The notes beneath the pieces were generated by a model. It saw only the letters and a list, made by a program, of their open reading frames with translations. It was not told the origin of the DNA and did not search any database. Position numbers and translations under genes: made by a program. Positions 27,118-35,773 of a DNA stretch of 64,000 nt are shown one piece after another (the stretch's first letter is position 1; each line of letters begins with the position of its first letter). Source of the stretch: Halovenus salina (lineage in GTDB: Archaea > Halobacteriota > Halobacteria > Halobacteriales > Haloarculaceae); NCBI RefSeq assembly GCF_026410925.1, contig NZ_CP112972.1:2418001-2482000 (forward strand). Direction: 5' to 3'.

Positions 27118-29359
27118 TGGAGTTGTCCGTATCCGATGCGTCTTCCGTGGTGGTTGACTGCTCGGTGTCTGTGCCGGTTTCGGCTGCTCCGTTCAGGAGG
27201 TCGTTGACGGAGTATCCGATCCACTCGGCGAACTCTTCGGGTGCGCCGATGTAGACGCTCGTGGACGATTTCTCGGACATGAATCGTTTGGGGAGGCGTT
27301 TCTCGTAGTCGTAGACCTCGTACTCTTCGCGGTCGAAGTCAGCTGTGATGGCATTCGGCTCCGACTCGAACGTGACACGGCCGCCTTGAATGTCGCGCTG
27401 CCACTTCAGCCGCCCCGTATCGTACGTCTTCTCGGCCGGTTCGTCGGCGGGGAAATACTCGGGTTGCTCCCGACCAGCTTCGTCATAGAATTCGCGGACA
27501 ATACGGCGGACGTCTTCGATAGTGCCGTTCCCGTCGGTCCACGGTTGTTCGGTGAGCATTCGGCGGGCCACGTAACTGAAGATCGGGTTCTGCCGTTCTA
27601 GCACGCCCGAGAGGTCTTTTTGTGCTTCGCGGAAGCCTGGATCCTCCGGGTTGGAGGGGAAGGAGACGTCCATGCTCAGGATTTTCATTCGGTTCCGGAA
27701 TTCGGATTTCGGGAGAGCGTCGTTGGTCGTGAAGATGAGGCAAGGCTGATCGACGCTGGTGGGTGTCCAGTCGCCCCAGTAGTTTCGGATCGGGCTCCAG
27801 CGCTGGATCTTCTCTTTTTCGGCGTCGATGATGGCGTACGGGAAGCACGTGTCCCATTCGCGGACGCCGCGGACCTCTTTGACGCCGACGTCGTCTGCGT
27901 CCACACCGGAGATGACCGTGTTGTCGGAGACGAGTCGCAGGATGTACTCGGTGAGTTTGTCTTTCCCCGCGTCGCTCTTTCCTTCGATGTAGAGGTGCTG
28001 CAGAACGTTGTCTAGTGTTCGTGATGGTGACGACAAGGCCTCGGCGTACTGGTTGGCGAACGGGGCCCAGAACCCGTAGAGGAACGCCTCGTACATCTGC
28101 GCCATCACTGCGGTCTCGGATTGCGTGTGGCCGTGGTTCTGGACGGTCTCGATGTAGTCTTCGATGGTTTCGAGGCAGTGATCTAGAACTTCGGGGGTCG
28201 GCTCGTCGGTGGCGACGAGAATCATCTCGTCATCCTCCCCGATCACGACCTGCTCGGCCTCTGGAAGGACGGACATCGTCGGGATGGCCGTCGACTCCTT
28301 GACCTGGTTATTGTACGCGCTCAGCGGCGCGGTGATACTGTGGTCTTCGACGGTCGCCCCGCGGTCACGGAGCCCGGACCCGAACTCGTCGGCAGTGTCT
28401 TTGTCCACCTTGCTGGTTCCCATTCGTATCTTCTCGTCGGGCGCGCGGATCCGCGGCCGGTCGAGCCCGTCCGTCAGCCCCGTTTCGTGATCTGATTCGA
28501 CGAGCCCGACGTCCGGTGATTCATCCTTGTCCGGAGCGACGGTCGAGTCTTCCTCGTCAGTGGAGTCATCTGGCTCGATGACGTTGCGGTCGGCGTTCTC
28601 GGGTTCTTCGACGAATGCAACTGTCTCGTCGGCCTCCTCTGGGTCGTCAACGACGGCAGTGACCTGATCGGCGACGTCTTTCAGGTCCTCGACGGCGTCC
28701 TGATTCAGGGCGGCAGTGTCACTCACGTCGAGGTCGCCGGCTCCGACCCAGTACTCGATGCGGTTCTCCCGCTCTTCCGGCGAATCGGCTTCTTCTAGCG
28801 CCTCAACGAGCCCTTCGAGGAGCGTCTGGTCGCTGTACCCTTCGCGGTACTCGTCGATGAACCGCTCGAACTCTTCGTCCAGTTCGGTCCCGACATCGGT
28901 CGTAATGACGGAGATTTGGTTCGTATGGTACTCCCAGGAGTTCCGCGAGAGGTTCGCCGACCCTTGGACGAGCTTCACCGTGTCGTCCGGCATAACGATC
29001 CGGTAAATCTTCGAGTGGACCGTCTTCCGGTTCTTCAGCCGAATCGTGAGTCGGTCATCCTGTCGAAGTCGAACGAGTGACCTCGCCGTCGACACTTCGT
29101 TCACTTGGTCGGCGTAGTCTTCAGCGTTCCCGATAAGTACGTCCAGCGACCCGATGTCGTACTCCGTCAGCATCTGTACCATCAGCTCAGGTGTCTCCGC
29201 ATACGTCACGGCGTCCACGTGACGAGCGCCTGCGAACAGATCGAGAAAGTCAGCACGCTCTTTCACCATCGCCAGGCGGTATTCCGCAGCCCCCGATCCG
29301 TAGAACTCCGGCATATCTGCGAATCGGTCGAATGAGATATTCGCTGTCAGTTCGTCCAT
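27086..29359 (-). CDS. PLD-like nuclease fused to AAA+/SF3-like ATPase
   Basis: About 757 residues from the ATG at 29359. A box reading ataaaaa on the plus strand (TTTTTAT on the coding strand) at 29384-29390 is correctly placed for a leaderless transcript from this ATG, so the longer open frame to 29497 is rejected. Domains: PLD-type nuclease, residues 1-160, with VHSKIYRIV (His115, Lys117) and VQGSANLSRNSW (Ser134, Asn136), one HKD-like motif, so a dimer would form the active site; a very acidic linker, 235-300; an ATPase with Walker A IEGKSDAGKDKLTEY (458-472, GKD instead of GKS/T), Walker B-like FPYAIIDAEKE (506-516), sensor-1 LIFTTNDALP and possible Arg finger FRNRMK (554-559). This plan suggests an ATP-gated DNA or RNA degrader in defence. 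Confidence 0.75.
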   Translation of the reverse strand: MDELTANISFDRFADMPEFYGSGAAEYRLAMVKERADFLDLFAGARHVDAVTYAETPELMVQMLTEYDIGSLDVLIGNAEDYADQVNEVSTARSLVRLRQDDRLTIRLKNRKTVHSKIYRIVMPDDTVKLVQGSANLSRNSWEYHTNQISVITTDVGTELDEEFERFIDEYREGYSDQTLLEGLVEALEEADSPEERENRIEYWVGAGDLDVSDTAALNQDAVEDLKDVADQVTAVVDDPEEADETVAFVEEPENADRNVIEPDDSTDEEDSTVAPDKDESPDVGLVESDHETGLTDGLDRPRIRAPDEKIRMGTSKVDKDTADEFGSGLRDRGATVEDHSITAPLSAYNNQVKESTAIPTMSVLPEAEQVVIGEDDEMILVATDEPTPEVLDHCLETIEDYIETVQNHGHTQSETAVMAQMYEAFLYGFWAPFANQYAEALSSPSRTLDNVLQHLYIEGKSDAGKDKLTEYILRLVSDNTVISGVDADDVGVKEVRGVREWDTCFPYAIIDAEKEKIQRWSPIRNYWGDWTPTSVDQPCLIFTTNDALPKSEFRNRMKILSMDVSFPSNPEDPGFREAQKDLSGVLERQNPIFSYVARRMLTEQPWTDGNGTIEDVRRIVREFYDEAGREQPEYFPADEPAEKTYDTGRLKWQRDIQGGRVTFESEPNAITADFDREEYEVYDYEKRLPKRFMSEKSSTSVYIGAPEEFAEWIGYSVNDLLNGAAETGTDTEQSTTTEDASDTDNSSGFLSRLFGD

Positions 29360-29383
29360 ACACACGGCAGCGGTCTGAAACGA

Positions 29384-29390
29384 ATAAAAA
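29384..29390 (-). promoter_or_regulatory. TATA box of the PLD-AAA+ gene
   Basis: TTTTTAT on the minus strand, 25-31 nt before the ATG at 29359. This is the haloarchaeal spacing for a transcript that begins at or next to the start codon and decides the start of that gene. Confidence 0.6.
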
Positions 29391-29611
29391 CCGTGCCGTG
29401 GGGCGGTAGTAGAACATACGCTGTCGACACTTGGTGACACTTCGACAGCGATGAGCGAGACTGACATCCTCCCGTGCCGGAGACAAGGGAATTCCACGGC
29501 ACTACACCGCTGGATTTGGTCGTTGATTCGCCACCTATATTGTTAAATTTATAAGAAATAGTTGAGGCAGGCAGTCTTCGAATCGTTCTATACCCTGCGT
29601 AAGCGAGATTA

Positions 29612-30049
29612 TTACTCGCTTGGTCCTCGAATCACGACTGGGCACCAGTCATCACTGTCACGGCCGTGTAAGCGTCCAGCAAATCGTCGATGTGCTTGTG
29701 TTACTGCCATGAGGAGGCGGACTTCGCTCATTTCCCAGTGGTAATCTCCCGCATGGTCAGGGAGATGTACGTCACGGAGGAGGTATTTGGGGTGATAGTC
29801 CGGGCCCCACGCGATCAGAAATCCTTCCACTGTGAACGTCCGGAACCCGGTCGGTCCGAAATGTAGCGCGTAGAAGGTTTCCTCTAGGTCCTCTCTGTGC
29901 CCGTCCCAAACTGAACTTCCTTCTTCAAGAAGTGTATGTAACAACTTTGCGTCGATTTCGTGTTCGTCAGCCACGGAGAGGACGATATCCTTCGGGATTG
30001 GATGCGTCCATTCCGCGTCAGCCGAGTTGGTTGTGCGTGTCTCTGTCAT
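29612..30049 (-). CDS. Hypothetical protein
   Basis: A 145-residue soluble protein, not recognised. It has an N-terminal helical part (PIPKDIVLSVADEHEIDAKL, LLHTLLEEG), a beta section (FYALHFGPTGFRTFTVEGFL) and a helix (SEVRLLMAVTQAHRRFAGRL). No transmembrane segment or catalytic motif is seen. It lies 250 nt upstream of the PLD-AAA+ gene on the same strand, with an AT-rich region between, so it is likely a separate transcript. Confidence 0.55.
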   Translation of the reverse strand: MTETRTTNSADAEWTHPIPKDIVLSVADEHEIDAKLLHTLLEEGSSVWDGHREDLEETFYALHFGPTGFRTFTVEGFLIAWGPDYHPKYLLRDVHLPDHAGDYHWEMSEVRLLMAVTQAHRRFAGRLHGRDSDDWCPVVIRGPSE

Positions 30050-30165
30050 AGTGCTTCTGAACGGTTGCGTATATTTGCTTGCCGTTCAGGTACACCGGCA
30101 AAATAACCACCGTGGTTTAAACCCTGGCCCGCTGAGAGCACCGCCCCCCGGATTCGGGAAATACG

Positions 30166-30475
30166 ACGAGAGCCGCAGTAAGTACTACTCTCTGCCGGCT
30201 CGGATTTTCCGAATCCTGCTGTGATGGCGTCGGTAATTCAATGGAACGTCTAGAACCGCACTCATGCGAGCGGCACAGTCTGGATACGGACGTTCAACAT
30301 TCTTCAGGTTCTGAAAGGCGCGCTGCTCATCACACCGCCGTTAGTGCTTGTGGCCGTATCAGATCGGATGTGCCTCTGATTGGGTGCCTGTAGGTATGAT
30401 CCTAAGAACGTATCAACCAAGATGTGTCCCTCATAGCGGCTGAGTGCCGTTGTTCTGGAGAAAGCATTACATCGA
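30166..30475 (+). repeat. Long direct repeat, copy A (upstream of DNA methylase)
   Basis: About 310 nt that match 33055-33370 in the same orientation with scattered substitutions and small gaps. Shared landmarks include gatggcgtcggt, ggatttt/cccgaatcct, atacggacgttca, tgcttgtggccg and catagcggctgagt. No open frame is conserved between the copies, so it is unlikely to encode a protein. It fills most of the gene-free stretch 30050-30708. It could be a mobile-element end, an untranslated RNA or a recombination site. Confidence 0.75.
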
Positions 30476-30672
30476 AGAGCGGTTTCACGCGCGCTTGGTA
30501 TCGCTGATCGTTCTCGTTGTTCGCCGTCTAAACAAGAACTATGGTTCTAGGAAATTCGACGGGCCCCTCTTGGAATCGCCGTGGACGGGGCTAAGAAGCA
30601 TGTCTGTCGTGGTGTCCGGTGCGGCCGTAGCTGTGCAGTGAGTAGAACGGTAACTCCCTGAGTGGCTTACCC

Positions 30673-30680
30673 TTTTAAAA
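30673..30680 (+). promoter_or_regulatory. TATA box of the DNA methylase gene
   Basis: ttttaaaa 29-36 nt before the ATG at 30709, which gives a leaderless transcript and supports that start. Confidence 0.6.
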
Positions 30681-30708
30681 AACCAGCTCCTGAAACTGCA
30701 TTACTCCG

Positions 30709-33000
30709 ATGTCTCGCACTACTTCAGAAACAAAGTCCGTCGGTCGATTACGACCGTCTACTGGTGAGTGCTACAACTCTCAAGATACCGAACGGGTCAC
30801 CGCCACCCAGAGTGCTAGTGTCGTGTCGCATATCACTCCAACCGGGACTGAGAGACTGAGCGTCAGTGACTGGGAACCTGTTCCGGACCGATTCGACGAG
30901 AGCACGCATGAAACCCTTGTAGAGAGGCTCCGGACGGCAGCCGACGCTCTTACCGCGACCATCGATTCTGCTCTGCCCGAGTCCCTACAGGATCAGGTTA
31001 CGGAGTGGTGTGCACTCCACGGGCTTGATACTCCGGCTACGACGCATACTCGGACGATCATTGCTCGGCAAGCTGTTCTGAACGTGTTTCTCAAGACGAC
31101 ACTCTACGAGTGGCACCACCAGCACGCCGACCTGCCATCGCTGCCCACCGATACGCGAGAGGCACTTCGACGAGCAGCGGATCAGACAGAGAATCCAGCG
31201 TTCAGCGAGTACGTTCTTGATGAGATTGTCTGGTTCGCTGACGACGCCGATCTCGAACCGGTCGTCGATGCTCGGGACTGGTTGCTGGAGTCGGGAGAGC
31301 CGGCTGAAGCCATCGGTCGGCTCTATGCAGACCTGACGTCGAACGACGACCGCCAGATACTCGGTCAATTCCGGACGCCTCCATCCGTCGGGACGCTCAT
31401 GCAGGCGTGGGCAGCCGGTGGCGATGACAGTGTGCTTGACCCCGGGATGGGAGCTGGTGTCCTAGCAAGCCCATTCCACCCGCAGTGGGAGGTGAGTGCA
31501 GAACCAGCCCACGTTAACGGCATTGACAAGAGTCCCCTCTCAAACCTCATGGGGACGACCGCGCTCACGCTGTACGGGCAGGCGCACGACCCGCGTACGA
31601 CTGATTTTCTCGACCTCTCACCAGCAGACCTGCAGCGAGATGTCGACGCGATCATCTGCAACCCTCCCTACACGAGTGGCGATTCGCTCCCGGCAGCGTA
31701 CAAAGACCGAATCAACACGCAAATAGAACAGTCGATCGGGAGCGAAATCAGCGCACGCTCACCGCTCCATGCGTATTTCATCTACCACGCACGACAGTTC
31801 CTCTCTGGAGGGGATCGCGCAGCCTTCATCACACCGCAAAGCCTCCTCACGACACGTTACGGAGAATCCCTCAAGCAGTACCTCCTAGAGGTGTTCTCGA
31901 TCAAAGCGTTCGTCCAATTCAACCCGGCTGGTGAACGAATCTTCCCGGACGCTCACACGACGGCCCTCATCACATTCTTAGAAGCAACACCTGAGAATGA
32001 ATCAGATGGCGAAACGCGGTTCATTCGTGTTGATGACTCGGTTAGCGGGTATGAACTTCGTGACGCAGTCAAGGAGGGTGAGTCGGGGCGCACCGACTGG
32101 GGGTTCATCAACTGCGTGCAACAAACACAGCTCGATCCTGTCAAGAACTGGGAATCATTATTCACCCCGACGGACATCGATACGAGCAGTTTCAGACGCC
32201 TTGACGAGTTCGCCACAGTACATCGTGGCGTGACGACTGGCGCAGTCAATTTCTTCTGCCTCTCACAGGCCGACGTTGACGACCTCGAATTAGCCAACGA
32301 GCATCTTTCCCGGCTGATTCGGCGGCCAAGACTTGTCGACGGGTATGATTTCCGTGACGAAGACTGGGAGGAACTACGAGGGAACGGTGAGGACGTGTGG
32401 TTGTTCGATCCTGACTTGATCCAAGAGATCCCGGAGTCGATCCGCGTATTTACCGAGCAGATGGCTGAGGACTCATCGGTACTACCAGACGACGACTCCG
32501 GCAGGGTAGCGAATGTGCTTGCATATCTGCGTGGCGGCGTTAGCAAGCACGGTCTATCAGAGACGACTACGTTCGAAGATCGTCCGTACTGGTACCGGCC
32601 GAGGAGACAAGACTCTCCCCAGGTTCTGATTCAAAACGCGAGCGGAGACGGATTCACGTTCCTGCTGAATGAGACACCGGCCCGAAACATCCACAATTTC
32701 GATGGACTCTACGACGTAACGCTGAACGAGACGGAACTGAAGGCGTTGCTCGCGTATTTGAATAGTGGCGTTGCCGAGCGCGTCGTTTCCAATTACACGC
32801 AGACCCGGCAAGGTGGTTTGGAAAAATTGGGGCCGGGAGCTCTCAAAAAACTGCCTGTGATTGATGTGACCGACATCGATGATGAGTTGACGACTGACCT
32901 TGCTGACTTATTCGATACGCTGCGAGAGACCACCCGCCGCGACGATGATTGCGAGTCCGTCATTAATCGCATCGATGCTGTACTCCAGCAGACCCTGTGA
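30709..33000 (+). CDS. N6-adenine DNA methyltransferase (type IIG/orphan, Eco57I/HsdM-like)
   Basis: A 763-residue class I DNA methylase. GQFRTPPSVGTLMQAW (~residues 222-237) is the typical entry to the HsdM/Eco57I fold; motif I is VLDPGMGAGVLASPF (~241), motif IV is AIICNPPYTSGD (~313, NPPY means adenine-N6). ISARSPLHAYFIYHARQFLS and GDRAAFITPQSLL follow. Residues 480-763 form a target-recognition-like region ending in KKLPVIDVTD. No nuclease motif is seen in the ~200-residue N-terminal extension, and no restriction gene is adjacent. The gene is bracketed by long direct repeats. It may be an orphan methylase or part of a split defence system. Confidence 0.85.
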   Translation: MSRTTSETKSVGRLRPSTGECYNSQDTERVTATQSASVVSHITPTGTERLSVSDWEPVPDRFDESTHETLVERLRTAADALTATIDSALPESLQDQVTEWCALHGLDTPATTHTRTIIARQAVLNVFLKTTLYEWHHQHADLPSLPTDTREALRRAADQTENPAFSEYVLDEIVWFADDADLEPVVDARDWLLESGEPAEAIGRLYADLTSNDDRQILGQFRTPPSVGTLMQAWAAGGDDSVLDPGMGAGVLASPFHPQWEVSAEPAHVNGIDKSPLSNLMGTTALTLYGQAHDPRTTDFLDLSPADLQRDVDAIICNPPYTSGDSLPAAYKDRINTQIEQSIGSEISARSPLHAYFIYHARQFLSGGDRAAFITPQSLLTTRYGESLKQYLLEVFSIKAFVQFNPAGERIFPDAHTTALITFLEATPENESDGETRFIRVDDSVSGYELRDAVKEGESGRTDWGFINCVQQTQLDPVKNWESLFTPTDIDTSSFRRLDEFATVHRGVTTGAVNFFCLSQADVDDLELANEHLSRLIRRPRLVDGYDFRDEDWEELRGNGEDVWLFDPDLIQEIPESIRVFTEQMAEDSSVLPDDDSGRVANVLAYLRGGVSKHGLSETTTFEDRPYWYRPRRQDSPQVLIQNASGDGFTFLLNETPARNIHNFDGLYDVTLNETELKALLAYLNSGVAERVVSNYTQTRQGGLEKLGPGALKKLPVIDVTDIDDELTTDLADLFDTLRETTRRDDDCESVINRIDAVLQQTL

Positions 33001-33054
33001 TTCAGCGTTCGGTTCTGACTCAGGTACTTGGCTTGGTGATCCCGACGCTCCTTC

Positions 33055-33370
33055 ACGAGAGTCGCGGTAAATACCACTCTCAGCCGGATCGGATTTCCCG
33101 AATCCTACGATGATGGCGTCGGTGACCAATAGATCTTCCAGAACCGTCGGGCTCTCGTGCAAGCGGCACACTCTGAATACGGACGTTCAGCGGTTTCCAA
33201 GATTGGGGGGTCAGTTGCTGATCACATACTGGTGCCAGTGCTTGTGGCCGCGTAGGATTGGACGTGGCTCTGGTTGGGCGTCTGTGGGTATAATCCTGAG
33301 AACGTCTTAATCAAGATGTGTCCGTCATAGCGGCTGAGTACGGATGTTCTGGAACAAGCAATACCACGAG
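33055..33370 (+). repeat. Long direct repeat, copy B (downstream of DNA methylase)
   Basis: Second copy of the ~310-nt repeat, starting 55 nt after the methylase stop, same orientation as copy A. Identity looks to be roughly 70-75 percent by eye. Conserved blocks include acgagag at the left edge, cgaatcct, tgatggcgtcggt, gatgtgtcc and tcatagcggctgagt near the right edge. Confidence 0.75.
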
Positions 33371-33437
33371 ATCCACTGAGGATTCTGGCGTTCGGTAGAA
33401 TGTACGTACTCACGTACTTGTGGACGTACACATGGAT

Positions 33438-33485
33438 GTACACAAGTACGTACCCAGAGACGTACACAAGTACATATCCAGAGAC
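33438..33485. repeat. Two 24-bp tandem repeats rich in GTAC
   Basis: Units at 33438-33461 and 33462-33485 share gtacacaagtac and cagagac with three differences, and a third partial gtac follows. The preceding 40 nt (33401-33437) hold more GTAC palindromes (gtacgtactcacgtac). The cluster lies between the convergent methylase and nucleotidyltransferase genes. It could be a protein-binding array or a residue of repeat B's neighbour. Confidence 0.6.
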
Positions 33486-33548
33486 GTACTGCCGAATGCT
33501 TGCCATCCTCATCCCAGTGCCGTCACTAAGAGATTCGAAAGCACCGAG

Positions 33549-34424
33549 TTAGTTGGACGAGGGGTGAACAGTCTCCCCTTCTCGGTCAAGAATTTCCTTT
33601 TCGACGAGACGATCGATCCCAGCAGACACCGCCTCCTCGTCGCCAACGGAGAGCTCTCGGACGTTCGAAAGAACACGTTCGCTGATCGCGCGTGGACTCC
33701 GAAGACCCTCATCGACCGCTTCCAAGATACCGTACTCAACTTCGAATTCGGTTGCGAACTCCGACACGCGATCCGTAAACGAGGATGGCAGCCCGGAAAG
33801 CGACTGTACAGCCACCTCGATAGTAAATAACGGATGAGATTGATTACGGATATGCGTCGCTTCAATTGACCCCGTATTGAACGGGCGCTGTTCCTCAATC
33901 TCGTTGAGGATCTCCTCGTAGGCGAGTCCACGCTGCGCGTACGTCCGCATATCCTCAATGTCGCGTCGTCTGCCAGCCCCTAAGTCGCCACCGGACACTG
34001 CCTTCAACAAGAACAAATCCTCATCAGCGAGCACGTACGCCGTTGCATACTCCCCTGTCCAGAACTCGTCCGCCCGGTCGTGCATGCTCTCTGTGATCCA
34101 GACTTTCCCGACAACCTGTTGCTCGAACAAGTCAACCCGAAACCCGCGGCCAGGATGGTAGAGCTCAACCGTTTTTCCAACCCCTTCGAATGACGCGGTC
34201 GGCTCACCCGTCACCTGAAACCCTTGTTCTCGAAGGGCGTGGTAGACGTGTTTGAATTCGGTTGGCACGCCGAGGGCCAAGTCGATATCTTCGGTTTGGT
34301 CTTTCAGCCCGCGAACTGTCATTGCAGACCCGCCAAGGAGGTACACGTCCACCGGTTCTGAGAGCCACTCGTCAAACTCGGCAAGAAACGTCTTGATGGC
34401 CTCCTCGCCGCTGAAGACGGTCAT
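33549..34424 (-). CDS. Nucleotidyltransferase, AbiEii-like toxin candidate
   Basis: A 291-residue protein with a DNA-polymerase-beta-type nucleotidyltransferase core: VYLLGGSAMTVRGL (GGSA at 31-34), TEDIDLAL (Asp46, Asp48) and FRVDLFEQ (Asp98 as third metal ligand). A helical region and a C-terminal winged-helix-like end (AISERVLSNVRELSV) follow. AbiEii/MenT enzymes add nucleotides to tRNA or similar targets and are neutralised by the AbiEi partner. The ATG follows directly on the stop of the upstream regulator with no gap. Toxin role is inferred from gene order and operator. Confidence 0.75.
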   Translation of the reverse strand: MTVFSGEEAIKTFLAEFDEWLSEPVDVYLLGGSAMTVRGLKDQTEDIDLALGVPTEFKHVYHALREQGFQVTGEPTASFEGVGKTVELYHPGRGFRVDLFEQQVVGKVWITESMHDRADEFWTGEYATAYVLADEDLFLLKAVSGGDLGAGRRRDIEDMRTYAQRGLAYEEILNEIEEQRPFNTGSIEATHIRNQSHPLFTIEVAVQSLSGLPSSFTDRVSEFATEFEVEYGILEAVDEGLRSPRAISERVLSNVRELSVGDEEAVSAGIDRLVEKEILDREGETVHPSSN

Positions 34425-35381
34425 TTATACGACTCCATACTGATCTTTCAGCGCCGCGTATTCTTGAGCACTCGGCAAGGGACTTCCCGCCTCCATCTCA
34501 TCGGCGGCGTCAGTGCCTTCGTCTATAAGACGATACATCCGGGGTATCATTGAGTCCAGACCGTACCAAGTCGCAGTCTCGGTGAGTGTTTCCTGTTCGA
34601 TTCGTTCCTGTTCGATGAGCAGCATCGCGTAGCTCACGCGTCGGGAGTCAGTGTTGAGGACGAGCGTATGGCAAACGATGTCTGCAAGGGTGAGATCGTC
34701 GTCTGGCGCGTACCAGAAGGCGGGTTCTCCTGCAAGGAAGAACTGCAGGCCGTACGCTTGGAATTCCGCTAATCCAGTCACGTCCCAGTCGTCGGCGTTC
34801 TGGAATTTCTCCGTGTCTTCGGAGGTTTGTACTTGGACGAGCGCGCGTTTCGGGTCATACCACGCAATTGTGGCACTGGGCGCGAGTCGCCGAACACGGT
34901 TGCGGTGGCCATGCCTGACGACGGTGTTGGCGAATTCGAGTAAGGGGTGAAGGTCGTCGGCGAGTGCGTACTCTGGGCCGGCGGGAGCGAGCATCGCTCG
35001 GTTCTTCAACGGGGATAACACCTTGTGGACAGCCTGTCGCGTAATTCCTAATCGGTCAGCGATCGTGGTGATGCGGCGTGGTTCATCAAGGTACCAGCAG
35101 ACCTGTATCGTGGCCGGTGAGAGGAGGTCCGCCCAGTCCACGTGCCCGAGGTTCGATGTCAGGTCCCGGTACGCTTCGACAATCGGGTCGTCAGAGGCGC
35201 GCAGGACACGCTGGTTGTGCTGCGCTCGGGACTCGTCCAGTACCCCTTTGTCGAGTAAGTCGTCAACGACGCGGTAGACCTGCTTGCGACTATACCCGGT
35301 TTCTGCGGCCAGCTCTTGTGCGGTTGCGTCCGCCCCGGAACTCAGCACGTCTAGAATAGCGAGCCCGGCCTTCGTAAGCAT
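34425..35381 (-). CDS. Winged-helix regulator, AbiEi-like antitoxin candidate
   Basis: A 318-residue protein with two winged helices: residues 1-45 (ATAQELAAETGYSRKQVYRV, a helix-turn-helix) and about 90-130 (RITTIADRLGITRQAVHKVL). The rest is an alpha/beta domain (FQAYGLQFFLAGEPAFWYAP). It is the first gene of the pair with the nucleotidyltransferase. AbiEi proteins are autorepressors that bind inverted repeats in their own promoter, and such repeats are present at 35384-35437. The protein is longer than typical AbiEi, so it may be a haloarchaeal variant. Confidence 0.75.
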   Translation of the reverse strand: MLTKAGLAILDVLSSGADATAQELAAETGYSRKQVYRVVDDLLDKGVLDESRAQHNQRVLRASDDPIVEAYRDLTSNLGHVDWADLLSPATIQVCWYLDEPRRITTIADRLGITRQAVHKVLSPLKNRAMLAPAGPEYALADDLHPLLEFANTVVRHGHRNRVRRLAPSATIAWYDPKRALVQVQTSEDTEKFQNADDWDVTGLAEFQAYGLQFFLAGEPAFWYAPDDDLTLADIVCHTLVLNTDSRRVSYAMLLIEQERIEQETLTETATWYGLDSMIPRMYRLIDEGTDAADEMEAGSPLPSAQEYAALKDQYGVV

Positions 35382-35383
35382 CC

Positions 35384-35437
35384 TTGTAAACTATATTGTC
35401 TTAACAGTTAAAAGAGTTTCCGCATTTTAGTTTACAA
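35384..35437 (-). promoter_or_regulatory. Inverted-repeat operator of the regulator/nucleotidyltransferase operon
   Basis: TTGTAAACTA at 35384-35393 and its perfect inverse TAGTTTACAA at 35428-35437 flank a 34-nt AT-rich promoter (ttttaac on the coding strand). The inner arm is 3 nt from the ATG at 35381, so a bound dimer would block initiation. Confidence 0.65.
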
Positions 35438-35626
35438 CCAGCCTCTATACCGTCGGAATCCCCCGGGTGAAGGATTGTGACTTCCAGCCTCTTCTCAGTT
35501 GGAACACAGACGAGAATCCGCGCGGGACGCGAAGAGTACCGAGTCGAGTTTAACGAATTGGTCGTGAGGGAATCCGAGGGGGTCGCCCACGCACCGCTCC
35601 GTGGGCATTTGAACCGTGAGTATGAT

Positions 35627-35646
35627 GCCGCCTCCCCGATTTGAAC
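35627..35646. repeat. Attachment-site-like copy of the tRNA-Phe 3' end
   Basis: gccgcctccccgatttgaac is identical to 42533-42552, the T-arm and acceptor 3' half of the tRNA-Phe gene; identity extends 2 nt further left (35625-35626). Divergence begins immediately after, so only the 3' end is copied, as expected for an att site. Confidence 0.75.
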
Positions 35647-35650
35647 CACC

Positions 35651-35703
35651 GGAAGACTTCGCTACGCTCGTCTTCCGAGCCCCCGCTCGCTTCGCTCGCG
35701 GGG
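35651..35703. other. Pair of hairpins beside the att-like copy
   Basis: Two GC-rich palindromes follow one another: ggaagac...gtcttcc (35651-35676) and ccccgc...gcgggg (35681-35703), both with cgctcgcttcgctcg-type loops. A similar pair lies next to the real tRNA at 42391-42447. They could be transcription stops or recombination-related structures. Confidence 0.45.
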
Positions 35704-35773
35704 AGGGGGACAGCGTACCGCGTCAGCCGGTCCACTCACCCGCCACAACGCTCATGTGCACTTCGGACAAACC

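Noticed and set aside
29360-29497. N-terminal extension of the PLD-AAA+ gene
   Set aside because: The TATA-like box at 29384-29390 is correctly spaced for the ATG at 29359, and the extension contains it; its residues are not halophilic in composition.
30709-33000. BREX or DISARM methylase
   Set aside because: The methylase fold fits, but no pglZ, brxC, drmA or drmB-like gene is present nearby.
33438-33485. CRISPR array
   Set aside because: Only two adjacent 24-bp units without spacers; no cas genes in the window.
33420-33830. 136-codon frame starting in the GTAC array
   Set aside because: The first part is the tandem repeat translated and the rest is antisense to the nucleotidyltransferase gene.
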